Shown here piece after piece: positions 1-7,162 of a stretch of DNA of 27,755 bases (position 1 is its first letter; each line of letters starts with the position of its first letter). Position numbers and translations under genes: made by a program. This DNA comes from a virus. Location: IMG/VR virus record IMGVR_UViG_3300025314_000080, positions 1 through 27,755 of that record. One strand, 5' to 3'. Under the pieces are notes generated by a model that was given only the letters and a program-made list of their open reading frames with translations, was not told the origin of the DNA and ran no database searches.

Positions 1-10
1 CGCGAGGCCT

Positions 11-61
11 CGAGTTCCAGGGTCGGCGACCAGCCCCCCCCCCCCCACCCCCCCGAACTCG
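11..61. repeat. Poly-C tract inside a 7-bp inverted repeat
   Basis: Thirteen C residues (34-46), one A, then seven C residues (48-54) form an almost pure C tract. It is flanked by CGAGTTC (11-17) and GAACTCG (55-61), which are exact reverse complements. A small hairpin GGTC-ggc-GACC lies at 21-31, and the 8-bp palindrome GAGGCCTC at 4-11. No gene covers this stretch. It could be a structured element near a genome end or packaging site, or the tract length could be an assembly artefact. Confidence 0.6.
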
Positions 62-125
62 TGAAGACGCGCGGGTCCCTTGTCTGGGTCCCTCCTTCTC
101 TGAGTGGGTGTGATTTGTCGTGCCC

Positions 126-263
126 ATGAAGTCTAAGGCTCAGCGCCGGTTTTTGCATGCGAAGCATCCTGAGTTGGCGGCTGAGTTTGAGGCGAGGACT
201 CCGAAGGGTAAGCGGTTGCCTGAGAAAGTGAAGTCTGAGTCGAAGAAGAAGGGACGAAAGTGA
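126..263 (+). CDS. Small conserved phage protein (KAQRRF...KHPELA type)
   Basis: This is a 45-residue, very basic protein. Its N-terminus, MKSKAQRRFLHAKHPELA, matches a short motif I recognise from many tailed-phage genomes, usually near packaging or head genes and with no assigned function. The C-terminal third is Lys-rich (KSESKKKGRK), which suggests nucleic acid contact, but that is inference. An in-frame GTG at 120 would add two residues. Neither start has a clear ribosome binding site. The stop overlaps the GTG start of the next gene by 4 bases (GTGA), so the two are probably translationally coupled. Confidence 0.7.
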   Translation: MKSKAQRRFLHAKHPELAAEFEARTPKGKRLPEKVKSESKKKGRK

Positions 264-478
264 AGGGGTTACCTGCGGTGTCGGGTCGTGAGAGTGATCT
301 TCTTTTGTTGCGCCTTGATCTTATGGAGCGGGATACTCAGCGTATGAAGGATGAGACTGATGCTTTGGTGGGTCCTGATATGAGGCGTGAGCTTGAGAAG
401 GTGGCTGATGCAATGTTGTTTGGGTCTGGGTCGAAGAAGATGAAGCGGGGGAAGAAGAAGGGTAAGGGGAAGCGGTAG
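260..478 (+). CDS. Hypothetical small basic-tailed protein
   Basis: This 72-residue protein has no family I recognise. Residues 10-50 are charged and probably helical (SDLLLLRLDLMERDTQRM onward), and the last 17 residues are almost all Lys, Arg and Gly (KKMKRGKKKGKGKR). The GTG start overlaps the stop of the upstream gene by 4 bases, and the stop TAG overlaps the GTG of the next gene by one base. Such helical proteins with basic tails upstream of a large terminase are sometimes DNA-binding packaging factors. No helix-turn-helix can be seen, so a small-terminase role is only a guess. Confidence 0.6.
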   Translation: MKGLPAVSGRESDLLLLRLDLMERDTQRMKDETDALVGPDMRRELEKVADAMLFGSGSKKMKRGKKKGKGKR

Positions 479-1848
479 TGCCTGTGTCTCTGTCTCCGAC
501 TCAGAGGGCTGAGTACACGCGAGAGGGGGGTGCTGCGGGTACGGGTCTTAGTCCTCAGCAGTTTGTGCAGAGATGGCAGGATTTCACGGGTCGTATGGGG
601 ATGTCGCCTGTGAAGTGGGCTTCTACTTCGGGTCAGAAGTTGGTTGGTGCTTTGCAGCCGGGTAGGGTGACGGGGGCTGGGACTCAGCAGTTCACAGTGG
701 GTAGTGATCCTCGTCAGATGCAGAATGTGGCTGCGATTCCGAAGGAGGCTGGGCAGCTTCATCTGATCAATCAGCGTGCTGGGACGGATTACGCGTCGTT
801 GGAGAGCGCGAAGGACGCGCTCGGGCTTGGTTTTCAGTTTGCTGGGGCTGCTCAGTGGGCAGCGAATCAGGCTGGTAACACGGATCTTGTGAGGCGTAAC
901 CCGGCGTTGCAGAATGTGTCGATGGTGGGGTTGTCTGATCCGTCTGCGTTCAATTTGTTTTTCGGTGGTTTGGCTGGCCCGTTGCGGGAGACTGTTTCGG
1001 GATCGATCACACCTGACCGGGAGAGTAGGTTGTCTCCGGCCGAGGTGCGGAACGTTCTGGAGCAAAGGCGGGGGTTGGTGCCTGGGTGGGCTTCTGGGTT
1101 GCAGTCGGATCTCAGGGGTTTGGGGATCCCGTATCTTGACGTGTCTCTTCTAGCTGATCCGTCGATTATGCGTCCTTCGGATGAGGGGGGCAAGCTCGGC
1201 CTTGGCCTGCCGGGTGCGGGGGAGCCGTTGTATGGGCCGGGGGCTCGGCCGAATAGTTTGGGGCAGTTCGGGTCGTTGCAGGCTGGGGAGACGTCGTTTC
1301 TGCGGAGCCTGTCGCCGCAGGAGGTGCTGAGGACTCTTGGACCCTTGGATTGGGCGTATTCGCATCGGGCGGCTGGGACCCCTCCGCCGGAGGGGTTCGA
1401 GGCCGGGTTGACGTTTGGGTCGCCGGTTTGGAACCCTCAGACGCAGAACTATACGAGGAGTCCGGTGCAGGGGATGACGGGGGGGCCGCAGCAGGTGGGG
1501 GCTGGTGTCTTGAGCGCGCAGGGTCTTACGGGGGTGTCTGATCCGTTTGCGCTCGGCAAGGGTCTTGGCGGAGGCCTTTACAACAGGTGGTCGGCGTACG
1601 GGTATCCGGGTGAGGGCAGCTCGAACGCCTCCGGGTTGGTGTCAGGGACCCGTGTGCGTAGGAATCCGGTGACGGGGCAGATCGAGCAGTATCAGGTGTC
1701 TGAGAGCCCGTTCCAAACAGGGCAGTCGATGTTTCCTGACTTCTGGGCTGAGCCGAATTTTGCTCCGTGGAAGACTCTTTCTGATGAGGATCGGCGTCGG
1801 TTGTTGGCGTTGGCTGCGTCTCCGACTACGCCGAGTGCGTTGCTGTGA
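478..1848 (+). CDS. Unknown Gly-rich phage protein upstream of terminase
   Basis: The product is 456 residues and I do not recognise its family. It is rich in Gly, Ser, Pro and Gln, with no membrane segment or signal peptide. The first 60 residues read like a small helical domain (LSPTQRAEYTREGG then QQFVQRWQDFTGRMG). The middle and C-terminal parts are Gly-rich with repeated LSPQEV/LSPAEV-like motifs (residues about 180 and 275), and the chain ends in DEDRRRLLALAAS. The position before the terminase and the composition fit a virion or head-assembly protein, but nothing shows its function. Codons end mostly in G or T, unlike the C-ending codons of the scaffold and capsid genes. The GTG start overlaps the upstream stop. 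Confidence 0.7.
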   Translation: MPVSLSPTQRAEYTREGGAAGTGLSPQQFVQRWQDFTGRMGMSPVKWASTSGQKLVGALQPGRVTGAGTQQFTVGSDPRQMQNVAAIPKEAGQLHLINQRAGTDYASLESAKDALGLGFQFAGAAQWAANQAGNTDLVRRNPALQNVSMVGLSDPSAFNLFFGGLAGPLRETVSGSITPDRESRLSPAEVRNVLEQRRGLVPGWASGLQSDLRGLGIPYLDVSLLADPSIMRPSDEGGKLGLGLPGAGEPLYGPGARPNSLGQFGSLQAGETSFLRSLSPQEVLRTLGPLDWAYSHRAAGTPPPEGFEAGLTFGSPVWNPQTQNYTRSPVQGMTGGPQQVGAGVLSAQGLTGVSDPFALGKGLGGGLYNRWSAYGYPGEGSSNASGLVSGTRVRRNPVTGQIEQYQVSESPFQTGQSMFPDFWAEPNFAPWKTLSDEDRRRLLALAASPTTPSALL

Positions 1849-2099
1849 GTGAGCAGAAGGTTCGTCAGACTGCGGAGCAGGTGCGGGAGTTGTTGCAGGG
1901 GATAGATTCGGATTTGTTCTCTCGTTCGGATGACTCTGTGGATGAGGAACCCCCGGATGGTGGGGTGTTGACTGGTTTCTATTTGGTGTGTGAGTGGATG
2001 GGTAACGATGGGATGCATTGGATCACTTACACCCGTCATCCTGATCAGACGCAGTGGCGGTCGCGGGGGTTGTTGGGGGAGGCGATCACGGACCTGTGA
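1845..2099 (+). CDS. Hypothetical 84-residue acidic protein
   Basis: This small acidic protein has a helical N-terminus (residues 1-25, KVRQTAEQVRELLQGI) and a Trp/Tyr-rich C-terminal half with probable beta strands (GFYLVCEWMGN, then HWITYTRHP). No helix-turn-helix is apparent, so I cannot call it a small terminase subunit even though it sits directly before the large one. GTG start and TGA stop both share 4-base GTGA overlaps with the neighbouring genes, which implies translational coupling through this block. Confidence 0.7.
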   Translation: MSEQKVRQTAEQVRELLQGIDSDLFSRSDDSVDEEPPDGGVLTGFYLVCEWMGNDGMHWITYTRHPDQTQWRSRGLLGEAITDL

Positions 2100-3748
2100 C
2101 GGTCGTTCTGGCGCCTGACTTCCAGGATGAGTTCCTGGCGGTCAAGGCTGCCCTGGCTGAGCTGGAGCAGATCCGTGAGTGCAGGGAGCACCCGGCCGGG
2201 TTGCTCCGTCATGTTCATTGTTTGGATACGGAGATCGGTGACGAGTTCGAGTTCCACCTTGACGATCCTGAGCATGGTTGGTACTGGCAGCGGGACCTGC
2301 TGGACTGGTGGCTCAGTAACCCGAAGACGGTTGTGTTGAAAGCTCGGCAGCTCGGGGTTAGTTGGCTTGCTGCCGGCCTCGCGCTGTGGCACTTGTTGTA
2401 CCGGCCGGGTACGCGCTCTCTGGTTGTGTCGTTCAATCAGATGGAGGCGCAGAAGGTGATTCGGAAGGTGTGGGTGCAGTTTCAGTCGCTACCGGAGCAT
2501 TTGCGGAACGGTGTGGTGGTTGTGAAGCCAGCTCGGGACGCTGAGCCGTCGGACACGATCGAGGTGCGGCATCGGAACGGGAAGCTGTCGACTGTGCTCG
2601 GCCTTCCGTCGACTCCGAAGGCTGGTAGGTCTGAGACTGCGGCGTTGGTGATCTTGGACGAGTTCGCGTTTCACGAGTATGCGGCTGACACGTACACGGC
2701 GGCGTTGCCGACGGCGGCGAAGGGTGGCCGGATCCTTGTGATTTCGACGGCGAACGGTGTCAGCAATGAAGAGACGGGGGAGGGTAATCATTTTCACCGG
2801 ATCTGGGCGACCGCTGACGCTGTAGGTGTCGGTAATCGCTTCTACGGGTGGCAGACGCACCCTGATCGGGATCAGGCGTTCTACGACCGTGAGGTGATGG
2901 CGATCCCTGACTCTGTGAGGAGGGGCCGCGAGTACCCGTCCTCACCGCGGGAGGCTTTCCGGTTGACGCAGAACGTGTATTTCGACGAGGAGGCACTCTC
3001 TTGGTATGAGGCTGAGGCGACGTCGAAGCCGTTGTACCGGTTCAACTGGGAACGGGTGTCGGCGCGTAAGTCTATGCGGGCGAAGCATGATCTTGGCTTG
3101 ATCCGGGTGTTCGGGGAGCCCCAGGAGGATCACAAGTACGCGATCGGAGCGGACGTTGCTACGGGTCGCGGCCAGGACTACTCGGCCGCTTACGTGATCG
3201 ACTTGTCGAACATGAGTTTGTGCGCCGAGTTTCACGGGAAGTGTGACGCTGACGTCTACGCGGAGCAGTTGCACTACCTGGGCCGCTACTACAACTCGGC
3301 CCTGATCGCCGTCGAGACGGGTGGTGGATTCGGTGAGCCGGTGATCATCTTCCTTCGTGACGGCAAGGAGGGACGGCCGGCATATCCGTCGCAGTACCGT
3401 CACCGTCAGTTCTCACGGGGGGATGTGCCTGAGCATAAGCCATTCGGGTTCCCGATGAACGTCAAGACCCGACCGCTAGTCCTCGAAGGCTTGCAAAGGG
3501 CAATCAGGGAGAAGGCGTTTCCGTGGGTCACAGACGGTCTGTTGGGTGAACTCGGTACGTTCGTCAGACGCCCTACGCATCCGTCGCCTAGGGCGCAGGA
3601 TGGTTGTAACGATGATCGGGTGATGGCTGCGGCGATCACCACCGAGTTGTTCCGTCAGTACGGGCAGCACGCTGATGACGTTCGGGGTAAGCGTCGGGGT
3701 AAGCGTCCGTACAGGGCTTCGTATCCGTGGCAGAAGGTTGCTGCATGA
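2096..3748 (+). CDS. Terminase large subunit (ATPase and nuclease)
   Basis: This is the motor that pumps DNA into the procapsid and cuts the concatemer. The ATPase domain has a terminase-type Walker A, KARQLGVSWL, from residue 82, and Walker B LVILDEF with Asp188-Glu189. The RNase H-like nuclease domain supplies acidic residues at Asp353 (GADVATGRGQDYS), Glu407 (IAVETGGG) and Asp506-Asp507 (NDDRVMAA), the usual three-cluster layout. The 550-residue length is normal for the family. An upstream in-frame GTG at 2054 exists, but 2096 gives the same 4-base GTGA overlap seen at neighbouring junctions and removes a 14-residue Gly-rich tail, so I chose 2096. The basic C-terminus (RGKRRGKRPYR) comes from a 12-bp tandem repeat. 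Confidence 0.95.
   Translation: MTVVLAPDFQDEFLAVKAALAELEQIRECREHPAGLLRHVHCLDTEIGDEFEFHLDDPEHGWYWQRDLLDWWLSNPKTVVLKARQLGVSWLAAGLALWHLLYRPGTRSLVVSFNQMEAQKVIRKVWVQFQSLPEHLRNGVVVVKPARDAEPSDTIEVRHRNGKLSTVLGLPSTPKAGRSETAALVILDEFAFHEYAADTYTAALPTAAKGGRILVISTANGVSNEETGEGNHFHRIWATADAVGVGNRFYGWQTHPDRDQAFYDREVMAIPDSVRRGREYPSSPREAFRLTQNVYFDEEALSWYEAEATSKPLYRFNWERVSARKSMRAKHDLGLIRVFGEPQEDHKYAIGADVATGRGQDYSAAYVIDLSNMSLCAEFHGKCDADVYAEQLHYLGRYYNSALIAVETGGGFGEPVIIFLRDGKEGRPAYPSQYRHRQFSRGDVPEHKPFGFPMNVKTRPLVLEGLQRAIREKAFPWVTDGLLGELGTFVRRPTHPSPRAQDGCNDDRVMAAAITTELFRQYGQHADDVRGKRRGKRPYRASYPWQKVAA
3682..3705 (+). repeat. 12-bp tandem repeat in terminase C-terminus
   Basis: TCGGGGTAAGCG occurs twice in a row. It encodes the duplicated RGKR unit in the basic tail of the terminase. 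The period is a multiple of three, so the reading frame is kept. Confidence 0.75.
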
Positions 3749-3758
3749 GGAGGTTCTG

Positions 3759-4070
3759 ATGAGTCAGATGCCGATGATGGGCGGTCCTCCGCCCGGGTTG
3801 ATGGGTCCCCCACCCGGACCGCCGGCTCCGCAGGGTGGCGGGGAGACGCAGGCGCTCGAGCACCTGAAAGCCGCGATGGAACACCTACAGCTCTACGCAC
3901 GCGCCGAGCCTGATGAGGAGGACAAGGCGGCCGCGCTGAAGTTTCTGGCCGGGTTGCAGCAACTTCTGGCGAAGGATCAGAAGGAAGGTGACGCCGCGTT
4001 GGGGGTGTCTCCGGCGCAGAAGGTGCTGATGCGGATGCAGGGCGGCGGGATGCCGGGAGGGATGGGGTAG
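3759..4070 (+). CDS. Small helical protein between terminase and portal
   Basis: The product is 103 residues. Both ends are Met/Gly/Pro-rich (MSQMPMMGGPPPGLMGPPP and MQGGGMPGGMG) and flank an acidic helical core (about residues 30-90, ALEHLKAAMEHLQLYARAEPDEEDK). I chose the start at 3759 because GAGGAGG lies 5 bases upstream (3747-3753); the open frame runs further left into the terminase. Small proteins of this design are common between terminase and portal genes in short-tailed phages, but their role is unknown. The portal start follows the stop directly. Confidence 0.75.
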   Translation: MSQMPMMGGPPPGLMGPPPGPPAPQGGGETQALEHLKAAMEHLQLYARAEPDEEDKAAALKFLAGLQQLLAKDQKEGDAALGVSPAQKVLMRMQGGGMPGGMG

Positions 4071-5906
4071 ATGGCTCGTTCTACCCGTGACGACGGCGTT
4101 CAGCGCGTTCTCAAGGCTTACAGCGAACGAAAGGGCGGTCACGAGAAGCTGTGTCGGGAGTGGCAGGAGCGGATGGAAGCGTATTACGCGATCGTCAAGC
4201 CTGCGGATGACGCGAACGACTGGCAGTCGAAGCTGTTCCCGCCGTTCATCATGCAGATCGTCGACGGGGTTGTTGCGAACCTGGCGGATGACCGGATCAG
4301 GTTCATGTGTCGTGCGCGCCCGTCGATGGCTGACCCGGCCGAGCTTGTCCGGATGGGTCAGGGTGCCAGAGCCCTCGAAATCCTCCTCAGTTACGAGCAG
4401 GATCAGGATGACTACTCGCAGAAGCGTCGTCAGCACATTCAGCAGTGCGCGATCAAGGGCATGAGCGTCCGCAAGAGCTACTGGACGACCGCGTTCAAGG
4501 GGTTGGACACCCCGGAGGAGAAGCTGGTCAAGGATGATCCGACGACGGAGGTGATCCGGGTCGAGGATTTCCTCTGGGAGGAGGGGGCGGTCGAGATCCA
4601 GAAGTCCCCATGGGTTTGTCACAGGGTGGCGGCGACGATGGAGGAGATCAAGGCGGCCGAAAGGTTGGGCTTGTACCAGAACGTCGACCAGCTCTCCCGT
4701 GATGAGAAAGGCTCAGGGTTTCAGGATGAGTTCACGAACCTGGACGAGGAGTTGGACCGGGACAAGAGGTGGAAGGATCGGGTTGAGATCCTCGAGTTTT
4801 GGGCGAAGGAGGACGGGAAGGTTCGGACTGTCACCGTCGCTGACCGCAAGGTGCTGTTGTCCGACCGCACGGACGTGTTCTCCCATGGTGAGTACCCATT
4901 CACGGTGCTTACCACGAGCCCCGATCTGTTTCGGATTCCTGGCATCTCGATTGTCGAGAAGATCATTGCGTTGCAGCAGTACATCTGGCAGGTGATGAAC
5001 ATGCGGATGGACGCAGCAATGCTGTTGGGCGGCCCGGTGTTCGCCTACCGGGAGGACATGGTCGACCGGGACGTGTTGGAGTTCTATCCAGGGGCGATGT
5101 GGCCTATCCCTGGGGGTAACGCTTCGGAGGCTGTGACGCAGTTTCATCCTGATGCGAGCATGATCGGGATGTTGACGCAGGTGATGGCGGACACGAAGGG
5201 TGACATGCAGAACGTGTCGGGTGGGATGCCGTTCATGTCCGGGGTTGCAACCCAAACGTTGGATCAGAAGACGGCGACGGGCGTGTCGATTGTGACGACG
5301 ATCGCTCAGCGGATGGTGGCGGCGCAGAAGCAGCAGATCGCCTGGGATGACGAGCGCACAGCCAACCAGTGGGTTGGTTTGTTGCAGCAGTTCATGCGCG
5401 AACCCCGGTTGGTGTCGATCGTTGGGGCTGATGGGGCGCAGGCGTTCCGTGAGGTGTTCCCCGATGAGATCCAAGGTGAGTTTCATGTGAACGTTGATCC
5501 GGTGAACGAGAGCATGATGCGGCAGGAGCGGCGGGCTGAGGCGCAGGCGAAGTTTCAGGTTGCGGCGCAAACAGCCCCGGTGATGCATCAGACAGGGAAC
5601 CCGTGGAACATGCGCGCTTTCGCGGAGGACTATCTACGCGAGTGGGAGGTCGATGACCTCGAACGGTACTTCTCCGCTACCCCGCCACCCCAGCTGCAAG
5701 GGCAGCCATCCGGGCCGCCGGGAATGCCTCCCCAGGCTTCACAGCAGCCTCCTGGGGCGTCTCCTGGGCCGAACGGGCAGCCGAACATGGGGGTGACGGC
5801 CCCGTCAGCGTACGGGCCTGCCAGCCCGTCGAACCGAACGAGCCTGTCGGGGCAGCAGTTCCTGCAACGGGCGATGGCGATGCGCGGAGGAACCAAGAAT
5901 GCGTAA
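4071..5906 (+). CDS. Portal protein
   Basis: A dodecameric ring at one vertex through which DNA enters and leaves, and the base for the tail. The 611-residue chain has the layout of large portals in short-tailed phages: a helical N-terminus (RVLKAYSERKGGHEKLCREW), a conserved FPPFIMQIVDGVVANL segment at about residues 55-70, an alpha/beta wing region with Trp/Tyr-rich strands, a long stem-like helix with IPGISIVEKIIALQQYIWQ at about residues 290-310, and a Pro/Gln/Gly-rich tail from about residue 540 onward. The position between terminase and scaffold supports the call strongly. The stop lies 8 bases inside the next gene. Confidence 0.88.
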   Translation: MARSTRDDGVQRVLKAYSERKGGHEKLCREWQERMEAYYAIVKPADDANDWQSKLFPPFIMQIVDGVVANLADDRIRFMCRARPSMADPAELVRMGQGARALEILLSYEQDQDDYSQKRRQHIQQCAIKGMSVRKSYWTTAFKGLDTPEEKLVKDDPTTEVIRVEDFLWEEGAVEIQKSPWVCHRVAATMEEIKAAERLGLYQNVDQLSRDEKGSGFQDEFTNLDEELDRDKRWKDRVEILEFWAKEDGKVRTVTVADRKVLLSDRTDVFSHGEYPFTVLTTSPDLFRIPGISIVEKIIALQQYIWQVMNMRMDAAMLLGGPVFAYREDMVDRDVLEFYPGAMWPIPGGNASEAVTQFHPDASMIGMLTQVMADTKGDMQNVSGGMPFMSGVATQTLDQKTATGVSIVTTIAQRMVAAQKQQIAWDDERTANQWVGLLQQFMREPRLVSIVGADGAQAFREVFPDEIQGEFHVNVDPVNESMMRQERRAEAQAKFQVAAQTAPVMHQTGNPWNMRAFAEDYLREWEVDDLERYFSATPPPQLQGQPSGPPGMPPQASQQPPGASPGPNGQPNMGVTAPSAYGPASPSNRTSLSGQQFLQRAMAMRGGTKNA

Positions 5907-6192
5907 CCGGCTGCTCACCCCACCTGAAGTGACGGAAACGTCTAGGTTGGCTGCGTTGAAGCAGCACCCGTCCTGGGCGGATTTGCGTCACTACTACGAG
6001 AACATCCGTGATCAGAAAGCCCTGTTGGTCGGCCGGTCCGTGATCCGCACCTTCGAGCCGATCGACCAGCGCAAGGCTGATTACGAGCACGGGTTCTGGG
6101 ATGGTGTGTTCACGCTTCTCGATACCCCTGAGAAGGCCGAGAAGCGACTTGAGGACACGTTGCGTGATGTCAACGGGAAGGGGACGTCGTGA
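5899..6192 (+). CDS. Small helical phage protein after portal
   Basis: This 97-residue protein follows a pattern I recognise from small proteins near portal genes: HPSW, a long helix, then a second helix containing an R/K-A-DYEHGFWDGV segment and a closing LLDTPEKAEKRL. No biochemical role is known to me. It overlaps the portal by 8 bases and the scaffold by 4 (GTGA), so it is made along with both and may help portal or procapsid assembly, which is inference. GGAGG lies at 5886-5890, 8 bases upstream of the ATG. Confidence 0.75.
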   Translation: MRNRLLTPPEVTETSRLAALKQHPSWADLRHYYENIRDQKALLVGRSVIRTFEPIDQRKADYEHGFWDGVFTLLDTPEKAEKRLEDTLRDVNGKGTS

Positions 6193-7091
6193 GCGTCACT
6201 GAGAACGAGGAGGCCCGTTTCCTCGAGGGCCTCGACCTGGCGGCCCCCACTGGGGCACCCGCACAGGAGATCACACCGGACGAAGCGCCGGGTGAGCAGC
6301 CGCCACAGGCGGAACCTGACGAGCCCGATCAGTCCGCTGAGATCCGCAGCCTGGGCGCCAAGCTGCTGGCCGGCAAGTACAAGACGCCGGAGGAGCTAGA
6401 GCGCGCCTACGGGGAACTTCAGTCCAAGTTGGGGGAGATGGGCAACGAGCTCGGCCTGGCCCGCCAGCAGGCCCAGCAACCTCAGCAACCGCAGTACGAC
6501 GAGGCGGACATCGAGGACTGGATCGAACGTGACCCTCGTGGCGCCGCCGTGTACGCAATGCAAACCGGCAACGAGCTGCTGTACCAGCGGTCACTGGAGA
6601 CTCTCGCCACCGAGAACCAGTTCGCCGCCCTCGACCTGCACGCCAGGAGGGTTGTTGCTGAGAACCAGCAGCAGCTCGTGCAGCAGGTGATCCAGCCGAT
6701 GCAGACGACGTACCATCAGCAGACGCTCACGTCCGCGTGGAACTCGGCCCGTGCGAAGCTGCCGGAGTTCGACCAGTTGCAGGAAGCGATGGCTTCCGCC
6801 GCGGAACGAGCCCCCGAGCTGCTCATGCCCCTCCAGCAGGGATCCCAGGAGCAGAAGGAACGGGTCTTCGAGACCCTCTACTACATGGCGCGCGGCATGG
6901 TCGGCACACCCGGCCAGCCCCCAGCACCAGAGTCAGCACCCTCACCGCAGGCAGACTCATTGGCGCAGCGCGTCGCAGCAACCGTCGCCTCAGCAACCCA
7001 GGTCCCCCAGGGGACCGGGCAGCAGACACCGGCGGACACACAACGGCTCTACGACCTCTGGGACCAGGAAACCGGCTTCAGCCAACGCTGA
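6189..7091 (+). CDS. Capsid scaffolding protein
   Basis: It would guide assembly of capsid subunits into a procapsid and then leave before DNA packaging. The 300-residue chain is acidic at the N-terminus (EEARFLEGLDL, then PDEAPGEQ) and contains a segment typical of phage scaffolds at about residues 54-80 (LGAKLLAGKYKTPEELERAY, then GELQSKLGEMGNELG). It is then Gln/Ala-rich, helical and soluble, and ends in a small helix. No protease motif is visible. Its place directly before the capsid gene is the standard one. Wobble positions are mostly C or G, unlike the left end of the window. GTG start in a 4-base overlap. Confidence 0.85.
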   Translation: MSVTENEEARFLEGLDLAAPTGAPAQEITPDEAPGEQPPQAEPDEPDQSAEIRSLGAKLLAGKYKTPEELERAYGELQSKLGEMGNELGLARQQAQQPQQPQYDEADIEDWIERDPRGAAVYAMQTGNELLYQRSLETLATENQFAALDLHARRVVAENQQQLVQQVIQPMQTTYHQQTLTSAWNSARAKLPEFDQLQEAMASAAERAPELLMPLQQGSQEQKERVFETLYYMARGMVGTPGQPPAPESAPSPQADSLAQRVAATVASATQVPQGTGQQTPADTQRLYDLWDQETGFSQR

Positions 7092-7162
7092 GCGACCCGG
7101 TTTCCGACACGTCCGGTCGGCCGACATAGGAAGCACTAGCCGAACCGAACGGAGAAACAATC
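7092..7162 (+). promoter_or_regulatory. Leader of capsid gene with palindrome and strong SD
   Basis: This 71-base gap is one of the few real intergenic spaces. It holds a 10-bp perfect palindrome GTCGGCCGAC (7116-7125), an overlapping inverted repeat CCGAC/GTCGG (7104-7108 and 7116-7120), and a good ribosome binding site GGAGAAA at 7151-7157, 5 bases before the capsid ATG. No convincing -35/-10 pair is seen. The element could be a processing or regulatory hairpin for high capsid expression; this is inference. Confidence 0.4.

Noticed and set aside
1390-1410. tRNA-like GGTTCGA sequence
   Set aside because: It is within a coding region, and no cloverleaf arms can be formed around it.
4713-5588. 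Minus-strand open frame of 291 codons inside the portal
   Set aside because: His/Arg/Leu-rich shadow frame of the portal with no coding signature.
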